Assembly: GCA_046565505.1 (NCBI GenBank)
Contig: JBKHYJ010000061.1
Coordinates: 190,971-254,970 of the forward strand
DNA from: JBKHYJ01 sp046565505
GTDB lineage: Bacteria > Acidobacteriota > Blastocatellia > UBA7656
Length of the DNA: 64,000 nucleotides
Direction: 5' to 3'
The position numbers and the translations under genes were made by a program. The notes beneath the pieces were generated by a model. It was given only the letters and a program-made list of their open reading frames with translations, had not been told where the DNA came from and did no database searches. Below, in pieces: positions 25,794 through 35,907 of the stretch. Every line of letters begins with the position of its first letter. Within the stretch, counting starts at the first letter, position 1.

Positions 25794-26437
25794 TTGAACT
25801 CGGCAGATTTGATGAACTCCATGAAGCTCGCATCCCAACGGCTCACGGTCTTCTCCGGGCCCACCAGCTTGACGTAGTATGCGCCCCTCTGCGTCTCTAT
25901 GACCGCCGCGCGCATGCGAGCGAGACCTTGAATCTGTTGGCCGCCCGCGCCTCCCATCATGCTTTCAGTATACATGCCCATGACGTCGAGCAGGGTGACG
26001 GGCATCCCGTTAACGTTCGTGTTCTCTGTCTTAGCCTTGCTCTTCGATGGGCTGCCGTCGGGTTGCTGCATCTGCCCGATCCAGCGGTCCAGGTTAGCCT
26101 CCACCGAGCCCCCCTGTCCCTGGCCGAAGTAAAAGACCACGAGCGCCGCGTCGGTCGTATCGCCTTCGGCCCGCGGCAGCTTGTACTGAGCCACGCGCAT
26201 GGTCCCCGCCGGCTGTTCCGCATTCCACCCTGCGGGCGGTTTGAATTGCAGGCCGCCTGACTGAGCGGCCGCCGGCTGACCGGGGCCGGGTTGGCCGGCG
26301 CCCTGCTGAGGGCCGGCGGCCGGCCGCGCCGAGCCATTTGAATTGGCGGGCAGCAGCGTCGGGGCGGGGGCGTTGCAGGAAGAGGAAAAGATTAAGAGCG
26401 CATGTAACACGCATATCTTGATTATCAAACGAAGCAT
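25790..26437 (-). CDS. Probable lipoprotein, unknown function
   Basis: 215 residues with a signal peptide ending in a lipobox-like SSSC, cysteine C21. A glycine/proline/alanine-rich linker (30-70) leads to a globular part starting at FKPPAGWNAEQPAGTM with alternating strands (AALVVFYFG, YYVKLVG) and a C-terminal FMEFIKSAEF. The pattern resembles PsbP/Mog1-like folds in which a WxxxxP start precedes sheet and helix, but this is only a likeness. GGGAG lies six bases before ATG 26437. Coupled by a 4-bp overlap to the GT39-like gene downstream. Confidence 0.75.
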   Translation of the reverse strand: MLRLIIKICVLHALLIFSSSCNAPAPTLLPANSNGSARPAAGPQQGAGQPGPGQPAAAQSGGLQFKPPAGWNAEQPAGTMRVAQYKLPRAEGDTTDAALVVFYFGQGQGGSVEANLDRWIGQMQQPDGSPSKSKAKTENTNVNGMPVTLLDVMGMYTESMMGGAGGQQIQGLARMRAAVIETQRGAYYVKLVGPEKTVSRWDASFMEFIKSAEFK

Positions 26438-26695
26438 TACGGTCTCCCTCATGAGTTGATTTCCCGGCCGCGGATTTCAGGCGCGGGTGAAGCGGATTCA
26501 TCGCGCTCATGTGTGTTTGACGTTCAGGCGAGCTACAGGCACGGGCCGCGGCGCATCTGAAGCTGGCCGGCGCGCCTGCCCGAGAGTCAGGCGTGGCGGC
26601 GGGCTTTTGATTAAGGCAATTTTCTTAATAGAAATCGCGTGAGGCAGGGCTGCCCGCGCCCCTCCCGCGTCGCGACTGTTAGAAGCCGAGATCGA

Positions 26696-26929
26696 TCAAA
26701 CGTTATCCCTGGCCCCGCTCACGCCCGACTCGCGGGCGCAGTTCGCGCAGCAGTAAAAAGCCCCCTGCGCCTCGATGCCGTGCCCTATGATCTTGCAGCC
26801 GCAATGGCTACACACAGGCGCGAGCGCGTGGATCGCGCATTCAAAACTGTCGAAGGTGTGTGACCGCCCGGCCGCCACGACATCGAACGACAAATGGTAA
26901 TCGTTTCCGCAAACTTCACACCGTGCCAT
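26696..26929 (-). CDS. Small cysteine-rich zinc-binding (TRASH/zinc-ribbon-like) protein
   Basis: 77 residues with paired cysteines: C4-x2-C7, C31 and H34, C40-x2-C43, C60/C61-x2-C64, plus H50. The first half (CEVCGNDY to FECAIHAL) resembles a TRASH/MYM-type metal-binding finger and the second half a zinc ribbon. GGAG lies seven bases before the ATG; a longer upstream frame is not needed. It is encoded 74 bp after the HD-domain gene on the same strand. Role unknown: metal sensing or storage, or protein binding. Confidence 0.75.
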   Translation of the reverse strand: MARCEVCGNDYHLSFDVVAAGRSHTFDSFECAIHALAPVCSHCGCKIIGHGIEAQGAFYCCANCARESGVSGARDNV

Positions 26930-27003
26930 ATCACAGCTCCTTACGATTGCTCGACTCTCAAGCGTCACACGGCCTGGTCTGGGGAACTCGTCTTTAAAGA
27001 AAC

Positions 27004-27567
27004 TTACCCCTGCGCGCCACCGGCCATCTCCCCGCGGGGGCGGGCGAAGACGCGATCTATCATAGGCTCGAAGTAAGAGAGCGGGAGCGTATCGTACTCC
27101 GGATCGAACGAAGTCTGATCCCACTCGTCAGTGAAGCGGGTCGCCATCTCGTACCACGGCTCTCCGGCGTAGCGCCCGCGCGCCTCCGGGTCCTTGCCCA
27201 TCAGCGCGTAGTAGTGCCGCCCCTGAAAGTCCTGGTGCGTTCGGACGACCTCATAGGTTTCGCGCGAGACGTATGGCTTGAGGATTTCCGCCGCGATGGC
27301 CGGGTGATTCTCATTAGAGATGACCTTGCCTATGTCATGGCACAGGGCGGCGACGATCATCTCCTCCGATGCGCCGTCCCGCACGGCGCGCGTAGCCGTC
27401 TGTAGCCCGTGCTGGAGCTGGTTCACCGCGAACCCGTCCACCTGCTCTTCCAACTGCGCGAGCATCGCCCTTATCACTTCAGGCATGCGCCCCTGCCGGC
27501 GCGCCACGGCCTGGCCTATCACCATCCAATCTTCCACCTTCCCCTGGTCCATCCTCGTGAAGGACAT
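27004..27567 (-). CDS. HD-domain protein (PhnZ-like group)
   Basis: 187 residues. Metal ligands of an HD fold are visible: H53 in NQLQHGLQTA, H77-D78 in ALCHDIGK, H88 in ENHPAIA and H111 in RTHQDFQG. The NQLxHxLQ segment matches that of PhnZ, a mixed-valence di-iron oxygenase that cleaves organophosphonates, but the Tyr/Glu lid residues of PhnZ are not conserved. The substrate is therefore likely different, and ordinary phosphohydrolase activity is also possible. GGAG precedes ATG 27567 by nine bases. Followed by the cysteine-rich mini-protein. Confidence 0.8.
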   Translation of the reverse strand: MSFTRMDQGKVEDWMVIGQAVARRQGRMPEVIRAMLAQLEEQVDGFAVNQLQHGLQTATRAVRDGASEEMIVAALCHDIGKVISNENHPAIAAEILKPYVSRETYEVVRTHQDFQGRHYYALMGKDPEARGRYAGEPWYEMATRFTDEWDQTSFDPEYDTLPLSYFEPMIDRVFARPRGEMAGGAQG

Positions 27568-27785
27568 AATGGTATTCTCCTCGGTCTAAAGGCGTGGTCT
27601 TTGACGACAAAAAATATAATGTGTAAAAGTGAAAATGACCACCCGAACTTGAATTGCGCGCCCGCGGTCGAATTGAGAGAATGTGGTCTCGATTCGCGGC
27701 GGCGTCCGAGATGACTCGAACATTGTCGGCCTGTCGTGACGCGGCCCGCGCTCAACAGCAATCTGCTTTGACAGAGGGAAGGGCA

Positions 27786-28820
27786 ATGCGCACTTGCGCT
27801 AAAGGCATCGTTTCAACTCTCGCGGCCCTCTTGCTGGTCGCGCCATCACTCGCTGCGCGGGCGGCGCAGGACGCCGGCAAGCGGCAAGCCAACTCTAACG
27901 CGGCAAGGCGGGCTAACTCTAACGCGGCGCGCCCTAAGGCGAGGCAGCAGTCGAACACAAACCCTGCGCAGTCGAAAGCGAAGCCGCGCGCTAGTTCGGG
28001 CGCGGCGCTATTCGTCGTCACGCAGGACCGCTCGGGTAGTTACGTCGAGCCGCTCGTCGGGATGATTCAGGGCAGGTACATCGAGCCGCCGTCGGGCGCG
28101 TCAGAAAACTTCGAGCAGTTCGCCGACCGCTACTACCGCGCTGGCCAGAAGTACCGCCTGCTCTTCGGCGGCGGCGAGGCGGGGGCGGCGACGGTGAAAG
28201 GGTGGTCGGGCAAGGCGAGCGACTGCGGCCGCTCGCGGGCCGGCGTGGAGCTTGAAACAACCGCGAGGATCGGCGGGCTTGTCATGGGCATAGCGACGAA
28301 CTCGGAAACGCTCGGCCGCGGCGCCCCTTCGCGCCGCTTCCCGTCGGCGAAGGAGAGGGCGGCCGCCTCCGAGATAGCCCAGAAGATTTTCCGCCAGAAG
28401 GGCGTCCCCCAGGCGTCGCTTCAAAGCATGAAGACGATAAACATGACGGCCATAGACCTTAACGGCGATGGCAAGATGGAGGTGGTCGCGAGCTTCACGG
28501 CGCGGGCGAACGAAAGGGGCGAGGCAGTTCACCACCTCTTTCTGATCGCCCAGCCGGATGGCGATGGCTTTGACGTAGGGCTTATGAGGTACGCCCGAAC
28601 GGCAAGGCGCGACCTGCCGCAGGGCGCAAGCCTCGCGGACGTGGACGAGGCGGTGCTGACGGAAGTCCTCGTGGACCATCTCGACCTCGATAACGACAAG
28701 GTGAACGAAGTCATCACCATGACGATGGGGTTCGAGGGCGCCACCTATAAGATTTATAGAATGCAGAAGGGGCAGTGGGTCACGATCTATGAATTCTACA
28801 GCTACCGCTGCGCCTACTGA
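27786..28820 (+). CDS. Secreted protein with tandem ANSNAAR repeats and EF-hand-like loops
   Basis: 344 residues. A Sec signal (about 1-26, ending ARAA) is followed by a low-complexity linker with two copies of ANSNAAR and more Asn/Ala/Lys, then a globular part. Two acidic loops resemble calcium-binding EF-hand or dockerin-like loops: DLNGDGKMEVV and DLDNDKVNEV, each followed by a beta strand, as in FG-GAP-type proteins. ATG 27786 has GAGGG eight bases upstream and starts a clean signal peptide, so the longer frame from 27654 is rejected. No family assigned; diverges from the HD-domain gene. Confidence 0.7.
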   Translation: MRTCAKGIVSTLAALLLVAPSLAARAAQDAGKRQANSNAARRANSNAARPKARQQSNTNPAQSKAKPRASSGAALFVVTQDRSGSYVEPLVGMIQGRYIEPPSGASENFEQFADRYYRAGQKYRLLFGGGEAGAATVKGWSGKASDCGRSRAGVELETTARIGGLVMGIATNSETLGRGAPSRRFPSAKERAAASEIAQKIFRQKGVPQASLQSMKTINMTAIDLNGDGKMEVVASFTARANERGEAVHHLFLIAQPDGDGFDVGLMRYARTARRDLPQGASLADVDEAVLTEVLVDHLDLDNDKVNEVITMTMGFEGATYKIYRMQKGQWVTIYEFYSYRCAY

Positions 28821-28887
28821 ACGTGACTCTCAACCCGCCGGGGCCGCCGAACGAGCGCGGGCGCAAGACGCCGCGAAGACTTCAGCC

Positions 28888-28910
28888 GACCGGGGGCCAT
28901 GCACCCGGTC
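28888..28910. repeat. Hairpin between convergent genes
   Basis: GACCGGG (28888-28894) and CCCGGTC (28904-28910) around a 9-base loop, followed by seven A on the plus strand. It overlaps the end of the DUF1501 gene. The homopolymer is on the wrong side for a classical terminator in either direction, so a terminator role is uncertain. Confidence 0.35.
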
Positions 28911-30177
28911 AAAAAAATCCCAAGTTTTCAAACCGGCCGCCGAGGATCAATTGCGAATCGACGCCGAGCCACCCATCTAAAATAGTCGCGTATACCGAGC
29001 GGAAATCGAGCGTGAATTTCATGTTGCCCGCGACATCTAAATCCGTCGCGGCCAGCGAGGGCTGGCGGCCATACACCCCGCCGCGCACGGGGTTGCCGAT
29101 GACGAACATGGGCGCCGCCGTGCCGTGGTCCGTCCCGAGCGAGCCGTTCTCATCGGGCCGCCGCCCGAATTCCGACCACTGCATCATCAAGACGTCATCG
29201 GCGAGCCCGTGCTGTTCCATGTCGTCGTAAAACGCTTTGACCGCTTCGGAGAACTGCCCGAGGAGAGTCGCATGCGCGCCCGCGAGCTTGTTGCCCGCCG
29301 TGACCTGCTGCCCGTGATGGTCGAAGCTGCCCATCGACACGTAAAGCAGGTCCGCTTCGGGGATGGTCGTGATTATTTCCGCGACCATCTTCAGCGCGTT
29401 GCTTATCGGGGTAGCGGGGTAAGACACGGTTGAGTGATACCTGGCGGGGACCGAGCTGATCTGAAAGGCGGCCTTCATTGAATCCGACCCGAGCCTGGTC
29501 GTGACGCCGAGGTAACTGTGCGCGGGAAAGCTTCGATTGTAGATCGAGCCGAAGGTGCTTATTTGAACGTCGCGGTTGCCGGGGTATTTCAGGTCCGTCG
29601 TCACGCCGAACGACTCGAAGCTGCTGACGCTCGGGACGACCACCTTGTTCGACGACAACGTCTTCGGCAGGACGCCCCCGATGCTTGCGGCCCTCACCCC
29701 CGTTTGCCCGGCGAGCGCCTGATCCGCGTACTTGCCGAGCCACCCTTCGCCCCTCCCTGTCACGCTGGCCGTGTGCCATATGTCCATCGAAGTGAAATGG
29801 GAGAGGTTTGGCTCCGGGTATCCGACGCCGAGCACTATCGCCACCTTGCCGCCGTCGTATAGTTGTTTGATTTTCGTGAGCGAAGGGTGCAGCCCGAATT
29901 CATCCGATATTACCGTCGAGTTGCCTTGCGCGTCCTTCAGCTCCGAGTCCTTGAACGAGATCGTCGGGCGGAAGCTGTAGTACCGCGAGTCGGTGTAAGG
30001 CACGACCGTATTGAGGCCATCGTTACCGCCCGCGAGCTGAATCACCACGAAGACTCTGCGATTACCGCCCGCCTGCGACTGGCCCCGCGCCTCGCCCGTC
30101 CAGAGCTTCGGCAGCATGACGGACACGGTGACGGCGGACGCCGTACGCTTGATGAACTGCCTCCTGTTGATCGCCAC
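28909..30177 (-). CDS. DUF1501 protein, Tat-exported
   Basis: 422 residues with a twin-arginine signal (NRRQFIKRTASAV). The fold of DUF1501 is related to alkaline phosphatases and sulfatases; here GGNDGLNTVVPY near the start of the mature part and the late SEFGRRPDENGSLGTDHGTAAPMF segment are the expected signature ends. GTG 30177 follows GGAGGAG at six-base spacing and lies 15 bp after the DUF1800 stop, so the two are one operon. DUF1501/DUF1800 pairs are frequent in Acidobacteria and Planctomycetes; function is not established. Confidence 0.88.
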   Translation of the reverse strand: MAINRRQFIKRTASAVTVSVMLPKLWTGEARGQSQAGGNRRVFVVIQLAGGNDGLNTVVPYTDSRYYSFRPTISFKDSELKDAQGNSTVISDEFGLHPSLTKIKQLYDGGKVAIVLGVGYPEPNLSHFTSMDIWHTASVTGRGEGWLGKYADQALAGQTGVRAASIGGVLPKTLSSNKVVVPSVSSFESFGVTTDLKYPGNRDVQISTFGSIYNRSFPAHSYLGVTTRLGSDSMKAAFQISSVPARYHSTVSYPATPISNALKMVAEIITTIPEADLLYVSMGSFDHHGQQVTAGNKLAGAHATLLGQFSEAVKAFYDDMEQHGLADDVLMMQWSEFGRRPDENGSLGTDHGTAAPMFVIGNPVRGGVYGRQPSLAATDLDVAGNMKFTLDFRSVYATILDGWLGVDSQLILGGRFENLGFF

Positions 30178-30192
30178 AGCTCTCCTCCTTAC

Positions 30193-31614
30193 TCAGTTCA
30201 ACTGGAACTCTTGCATGCACAGGATCAGGTGGATCAGGCCGCGCACGGATTTGTCTACAGTCTCGTCGTTCACGACGAAGTCGATCCTCTCGCCCCTGTC
30301 GTCCGTCTGAAGGTATTCGGCAAGCACGCGGACCGTTCCGGGGTCCACGTCGAGAGGCCCGAGCAGGGACAGGAATTTTTCGACCGTCTGCTGCGCGCCC
30401 GGCGCCGTGTACTTCTTGATCTGGCTGGCCGTGAGCCACCCGCCCGGGAGCGACTCGCTCGCGGGGCGGTTAATGACCAGGTAGTTAGCGAAATTAAACC
30501 GCTCGATTATCGTTGACGTGTTCAGCCACCCGAGGCCCTGCTCCCACCCGGCAACGTCGGGCGGGTTGAGCAGCTCAAGCCCCATGCGCGCGGACAGGCT
30601 GGGGAGCAGGAAGTCGGGCCGGCCCGACTCGTTATTGCCGGGGTTGTAGCGGGCGCCCAGCATGCGAATCGCCCCCACGATGTATTCGATGGGGCTTTTG
30701 ACGAGGGCCATCCGCGCCCGCTCGCCGAAGAATTCGTCCGAGGTGAAGATGGCGCGGGCCAGAGCTTCGATGGAGTGGTTGCTGCCCGCGTATACGGCGG
30801 CGAATCTTTCTATCGTCGCCGCGTCCTCCGCGCCTGAGCCTAGCGGGTAGACGAAAAACTCGAAGAGCTTCTTGACCAGGAAGCGCCCCGTCGCCGGCCG
30901 CGCGCAAATCATCGTTATGATGTCTTCGCCCGTGAAGTTGGCGGTCCTCCCGTAAACTTCCTTCGCGCCATTGTCGTGTTCGCCGGCGACGATGACGAAC
31001 TTCGGCCTGTATATATCCCCGCGCTTTATTTTGAACTTCCACCCCGTAAATGCGCGGGCGATCTCTTTGACGTCTTTCTCGGTGTAATTCGGCTCGCCGG
31101 TCACGACGTCGTTAACGCCCATGGTGAAAAGCTCTTGAAGCTCGCGCGCCCAATTCTCGTTCGGCCTGCCCAGCACGTTTAATATGCCGTCGAGCCATAC
31201 GAGCATCGCGGGGTCTTTGGCGACGTTCAGCAGCAGGTTATCGAACTGGTCGAGCGCGTACTTCCTGAGCGTCTTGTTCTGGGCGTACATGAATGGGTAA
31301 GGCGCTTTCGCGTAAGAGGTGGCGAAGTGGTTATGCCAAAACAGCGTCATCTTCTCTTCAAATGGGCGGCGCGTAAAGACCATCCTCGTGAACCACCACC
31401 GCTCTATGTCGAACGGCCCGAAAAACGTGGAGGCGGTGAAGCCCGCCGCCAGCGCGTCGTCGAGCGCCCTGTTGTTGACCCGCCGGTAATTGATCAGGTG
31501 ATCCACGGCCCCCTCGCGCCCCAGCGAGGCGAGGTCGTCGATCTCTTCGGGAGGGCCGCCGAACCCCATTCGCCTGAGCAGGTGAGCGGCCTCCGCGTAA
31601 GTGATGCTCGCCAT
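30193..31614 (-). CDS. DUF1800 protein
   Basis: 473 residues, mostly helical. Family landmarks: AHLLRRMGFGG at the start, the FWHNHFAT motif, NENWARELQELFTMGV, and the late LLNPPDVAGWEQGLGWLN. No signal peptide is obvious, although the partner DUF1501 protein is exported by Tat. ATG 31614 has GGAGGAG six bases upstream; a longer frame to 31653 is not supported. Function unknown; the conserved pairing with DUF1501 suggests a complex or a shared pathway. Confidence 0.88.
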   Translation of the reverse strand: MASITYAEAAHLLRRMGFGGPPEEIDDLASLGREGAVDHLINYRRVNNRALDDALAAGFTASTFFGPFDIERWWFTRMVFTRRPFEEKMTLFWHNHFATSYAKAPYPFMYAQNKTLRKYALDQFDNLLLNVAKDPAMLVWLDGILNVLGRPNENWARELQELFTMGVNDVVTGEPNYTEKDVKEIARAFTGWKFKIKRGDIYRPKFVIVAGEHDNGAKEVYGRTANFTGEDIITMICARPATGRFLVKKLFEFFVYPLGSGAEDAATIERFAAVYAGSNHSIEALARAIFTSDEFFGERARMALVKSPIEYIVGAIRMLGARYNPGNNESGRPDFLLPSLSARMGLELLNPPDVAGWEQGLGWLNTSTIIERFNFANYLVINRPASESLPGGWLTASQIKKYTAPGAQQTVEKFLSLLGPLDVDPGTVRVLAEYLQTDDRGERIDFVVNDETVDKSVRGLIHLILCMQEFQLN

Positions 31615-31720
31615 ATCGCTCTCCTCCTTGAGGTGGGCGGGCAGAGAGGGCACCCGCCTACGACCGAGATGTTTGATATATGAACGTGCCGGCGCGAGAA
31701 AAGTTGCGTGGATTTGTGAT

Positions 31721-33412
<1,692 letters not shown>

Positions 33413-33545
33413 TCTTCTTTGCCTTTTCCCTTGTCAGCAGTTTTGACCGGACCTGTGCAGGCGCTCACTATAGCACAAAGCCGATTCGCGGTGTAGTACG
33501 GCCGCGCCGCGCAGGGCCCGGTGATTTGAAAGCCTCGAGGCCGAC

Positions 33546-34856
33546 ATGAGCAACGAGTTATTAATCACGCATGCGTCGCAGATGGTCACGCTCGCCGGCC
33601 CGCGGCGCGCCCGCGCGGGCGCTGAGATGCGGGACCTCCGCATAATAGAGGACGGCGCGGCCCTGGCTCGCGATGGCGTGATAGTGGCTGTGGGAGCCAG
33701 TTCTGAGGTGGAGCCGCTCGCCGACGGCCGAGCGCGGCGCGTCGATGCGGCGAACCGCGTGGTCACTCCCGGCTTCGTGGACGCGCACACGCACCCGGTC
33801 TTCGCCGGCACGCGCGAGGACGAATACGAGATGCGCGCCGCGGGAATCTCTTATCAAGAGATCGCCCGGCGCGGCGGCGGCATACTATCGACCGTGAGGA
33901 AGACGCGAGCGGCGACAGAGCATGAGCTGTTCGAGATGGCGCTGCCGCGCGTGCGCCTGATGCTCGAACATGGCACGACGACCATAGAAGCGAAGAGCGG
34001 TTACGGGCTGACGGTCGAGGACGAATCGAAAATCCTGCGCGTCATCCGAAGGCTGAACGAGGAGACCCCGCTCGAATTAGTGCCGACCTTCCTGGGCGCG
34101 CACGAAATACCGGACGAGTACAGGGGCGGCGCCGGGCCGGACGACTCGCGCGAAGCGTACATCCGCCTCGTCATGGAAGAGATGCTGCCGCGGGTGGCGA
34201 GCGAAGGGCTGGCCGAATACTCGGACATCTTCTGTGAGTCGCACGTATTCACGGTCGAGGAGTCCCGGCTCATGATGGAGCGCGCGAAGCGGCTCGGGTT
34301 GAACGTACGTCTTCACGCGGACCAGTTGACGCTTTGCGGGGCGGGGCGGCTCGCGGCAGAGCTGGGGGCCGCTACGGCCGACCACCTGGAGTGGGTCGAT
34401 GACGAGGGGATCGAGATGCTGAGGCGTGCGGGCGTCGTCGCTGTCCTGTTGCCCGGCGCGGTCTTCAACCTCGGGCTCACGCGCTACGCTCCCGCGCGAA
34501 GGATGATTGAGTCGGGCCTGCCCGTCGCGGTCGCGACCGATTTCAACCCGGGCAGCTCTCCGACCCCCTCCATGCAGATGGTAATGTCTATCGCATGCGC
34601 GCAGATGCGGATGACGCCCGCCGAGGCCCTGACCGCCGCCACGATCAACCCCGCTTACAGCCTGAACAGGGGCGCACGCGCTGGCTCCATAGAGGCCGGG
34701 AAGCAGGCGGACATGGTCTTATTTGACTGCGCGGATTACCGGCAGATACCTTACTTCTTCGGCATCAATCACGCGGCGGTCGTAATCAAGTCCGGCCGCG
34801 TTATAATGGATAGGCGGTCGGGCGCTACTGAAATCAGCGAGGAGCCAGAAAAATGA
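33546..34856 (+). CDS. hutI: Imidazolonepropionase
   Basis: Third enzyme of histidine degradation: hydrolyses 4-imidazolone-5-propionate to formimidoylglutamate in the cytoplasm. Amidohydrolase fold; metal-binding H81 and H83 in VDAHTHPVF, the AKSGYGLT motif, GAHEIPDEYRG, HADQL and ATDFNPGSSPT all match HutI. 436 residues. The rest of the pathway (hutH, hutU, hutF/G) is not in the window; the neighbour is an aldo/keto reductase whose ATG overlaps the hutI stop (ATGA), so those two are coupled. Confidence 0.93.
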   Translation: MSNELLITHASQMVTLAGPRRARAGAEMRDLRIIEDGAALARDGVIVAVGASSEVEPLADGRARRVDAANRVVTPGFVDAHTHPVFAGTREDEYEMRAAGISYQEIARRGGGILSTVRKTRAATEHELFEMALPRVRLMLEHGTTTIEAKSGYGLTVEDESKILRVIRRLNEETPLELVPTFLGAHEIPDEYRGGAGPDDSREAYIRLVMEEMLPRVASEGLAEYSDIFCESHVFTVEESRLMMERAKRLGLNVRLHADQLTLCGAGRLAAELGAATADHLEWVDDEGIEMLRRAGVVAVLLPGAVFNLGLTRYAPARRMIESGLPVAVATDFNPGSSPTPSMQMVMSIACAQMRMTPAEALTAATINPAYSLNRGARAGSIEAGKQADMVLFDCADYRQIPYFFGINHAAVVIKSGRVIMDRRSGATEISEEPEK

Positions 34857-35824
34857 AATACAGGCGATTCGGGCGCGCGGGGTGGAGCGTGAGCGAGATA
34901 GGTTATGGCATGTGGGGCATGGGGAGCTGGACCGGCTCGGATGATGAAGAGTCGCTGCGGTCCTTGCAGCGCGCGGCGGACCTGGGCTGCAACTTCTTCG
35001 ACACGGCATGGGCTTATGGCGAAGGCCACAGCGAGAGCCTGCTTGGCCGGCTCGTGCGCGCAAACCCCGACAAGCGGCTTTACACGGCGACGAAGGTCCC
35101 GCCGAAGAACTGGGAGTGGCCGGCCCGGCGCGACTTCGCGCTCGACGACTGCTACCCGCCGGATCACATCGAAGAGTACGTCATGAGCAGCCTGGAAAAT
35201 GCCGGCCTTGAGAGCTTCGACCTCGTGCAGCTTCACACCTGGGAGGACAGTTGGCTGGACGACGACAGGTGGTCTAAAAAGATCGATGACCTGCGCCGCC
35301 AGGGGCTCATTCACGCGGCGGGCATCAGCATCAACCGCTGGGAGCCCTGGAATGGCGTGCGCGCGGTCCGAAGCGGCATCATCGACGCGGTGCAGGTCAT
35401 ATACAACATCTTCGATCAGAACCCTGAAGACGAGCTGTTCCCGGCCTGTGACGAGATGGACGTGGCCGTGATCGCCCGCGTGCCGTTCGACGAAGGCACG
35501 CTCACCGGCACGCTCACCAAAGAGAGTACGTGGCCCGAAGACGATTGGCGCAGCATGTACTTCGTGCCCGAAAACCTGAACCCGAGCGTGGACCGCGCCG
35601 ACCGATTGAAGCCCCTAGTCCCCGAGGGCATGACGATGCCCGAAATGGCTTTGCGGTTCATCCTCAACCACCCATCCGTCAGCACTGTGATCCCGGGGAT
35701 GCGCAAGACGAGCCACGTCGAAGCGAACGTCGCCGCGAGCGACGAGGGGCCGCTGCTCGACGCCCTTCACTCGGAGTTGCGAAAGCACCGCTGGGACAGA
35801 GAGCCGAGCTGGTGGTCGTACTGA
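34853..35824 (+). CDS. Aldo/keto reductase
   Basis: NADPH-dependent oxidoreductase of the AKR (beta/alpha)8 family, 323 residues. Catalytic tetrad visible: D50 and Y55 (FDTAWAYG), K81 (TATKVPPK) and the histidine of LHTWED. GLIHAAGISINRW and the C-terminal VIPGMRK cofactor segments are in place. Starts within the hutI stop codon (ATGA). Its link with histidine degradation is unknown; the physical coupling suggests co-expression rather than a known step. Followed by a 10-bp hairpin. Confidence 0.9.
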   Translation: MKYRRFGRAGWSVSEIGYGMWGMGSWTGSDDEESLRSLQRAADLGCNFFDTAWAYGEGHSESLLGRLVRANPDKRLYTATKVPPKNWEWPARRDFALDDCYPPDHIEEYVMSSLENAGLESFDLVQLHTWEDSWLDDDRWSKKIDDLRRQGLIHAAGISINRWEPWNGVRAVRSGIIDAVQVIYNIFDQNPEDELFPACDEMDVAVIARVPFDEGTLTGTLTKESTWPEDDWRSMYFVPENLNPSVDRADRLKPLVPEGMTMPEMALRFILNHPSVSTVIPGMRKTSHVEANVAASDEGPLLDALHSELRKHRWDREPSWWSY

Positions 35825-35851
35825 TTCGCGGCGGAAGCCGCGCGGCGAGAG

Positions 35852-35879
35852 GACTGCGCCCTGCCGGCGGGGCGCAGTC
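35852..35879. terminator. Hairpin between convergent AKR and GH3 genes
   Basis: GACTGCGCCC (35852-35861) and its exact complement (35870-35879) around an 8-base loop, in the 83 bp between two convergent stop codons. No T run, so a terminator is inferred from position and stem stability. Confidence 0.5.
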
Positions 35880-35907
35880 TGCGGGGCAATTCCGTCAGGG
35901 GCGTCGG

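Noticed and set aside
28888..28917. Hairpin plus A7 as an intrinsic terminator
   Set aside because: The homopolymer follows the stem as A on the plus strand and precedes it as T on the minus strand, so neither transcript gets a terminal U run. Recorded only as a hairpin.
33443..33474. TTGACC and TATAGC as the hutI promoter
   Set aside because: The spacer is 20 bp, too long for a standard promoter.
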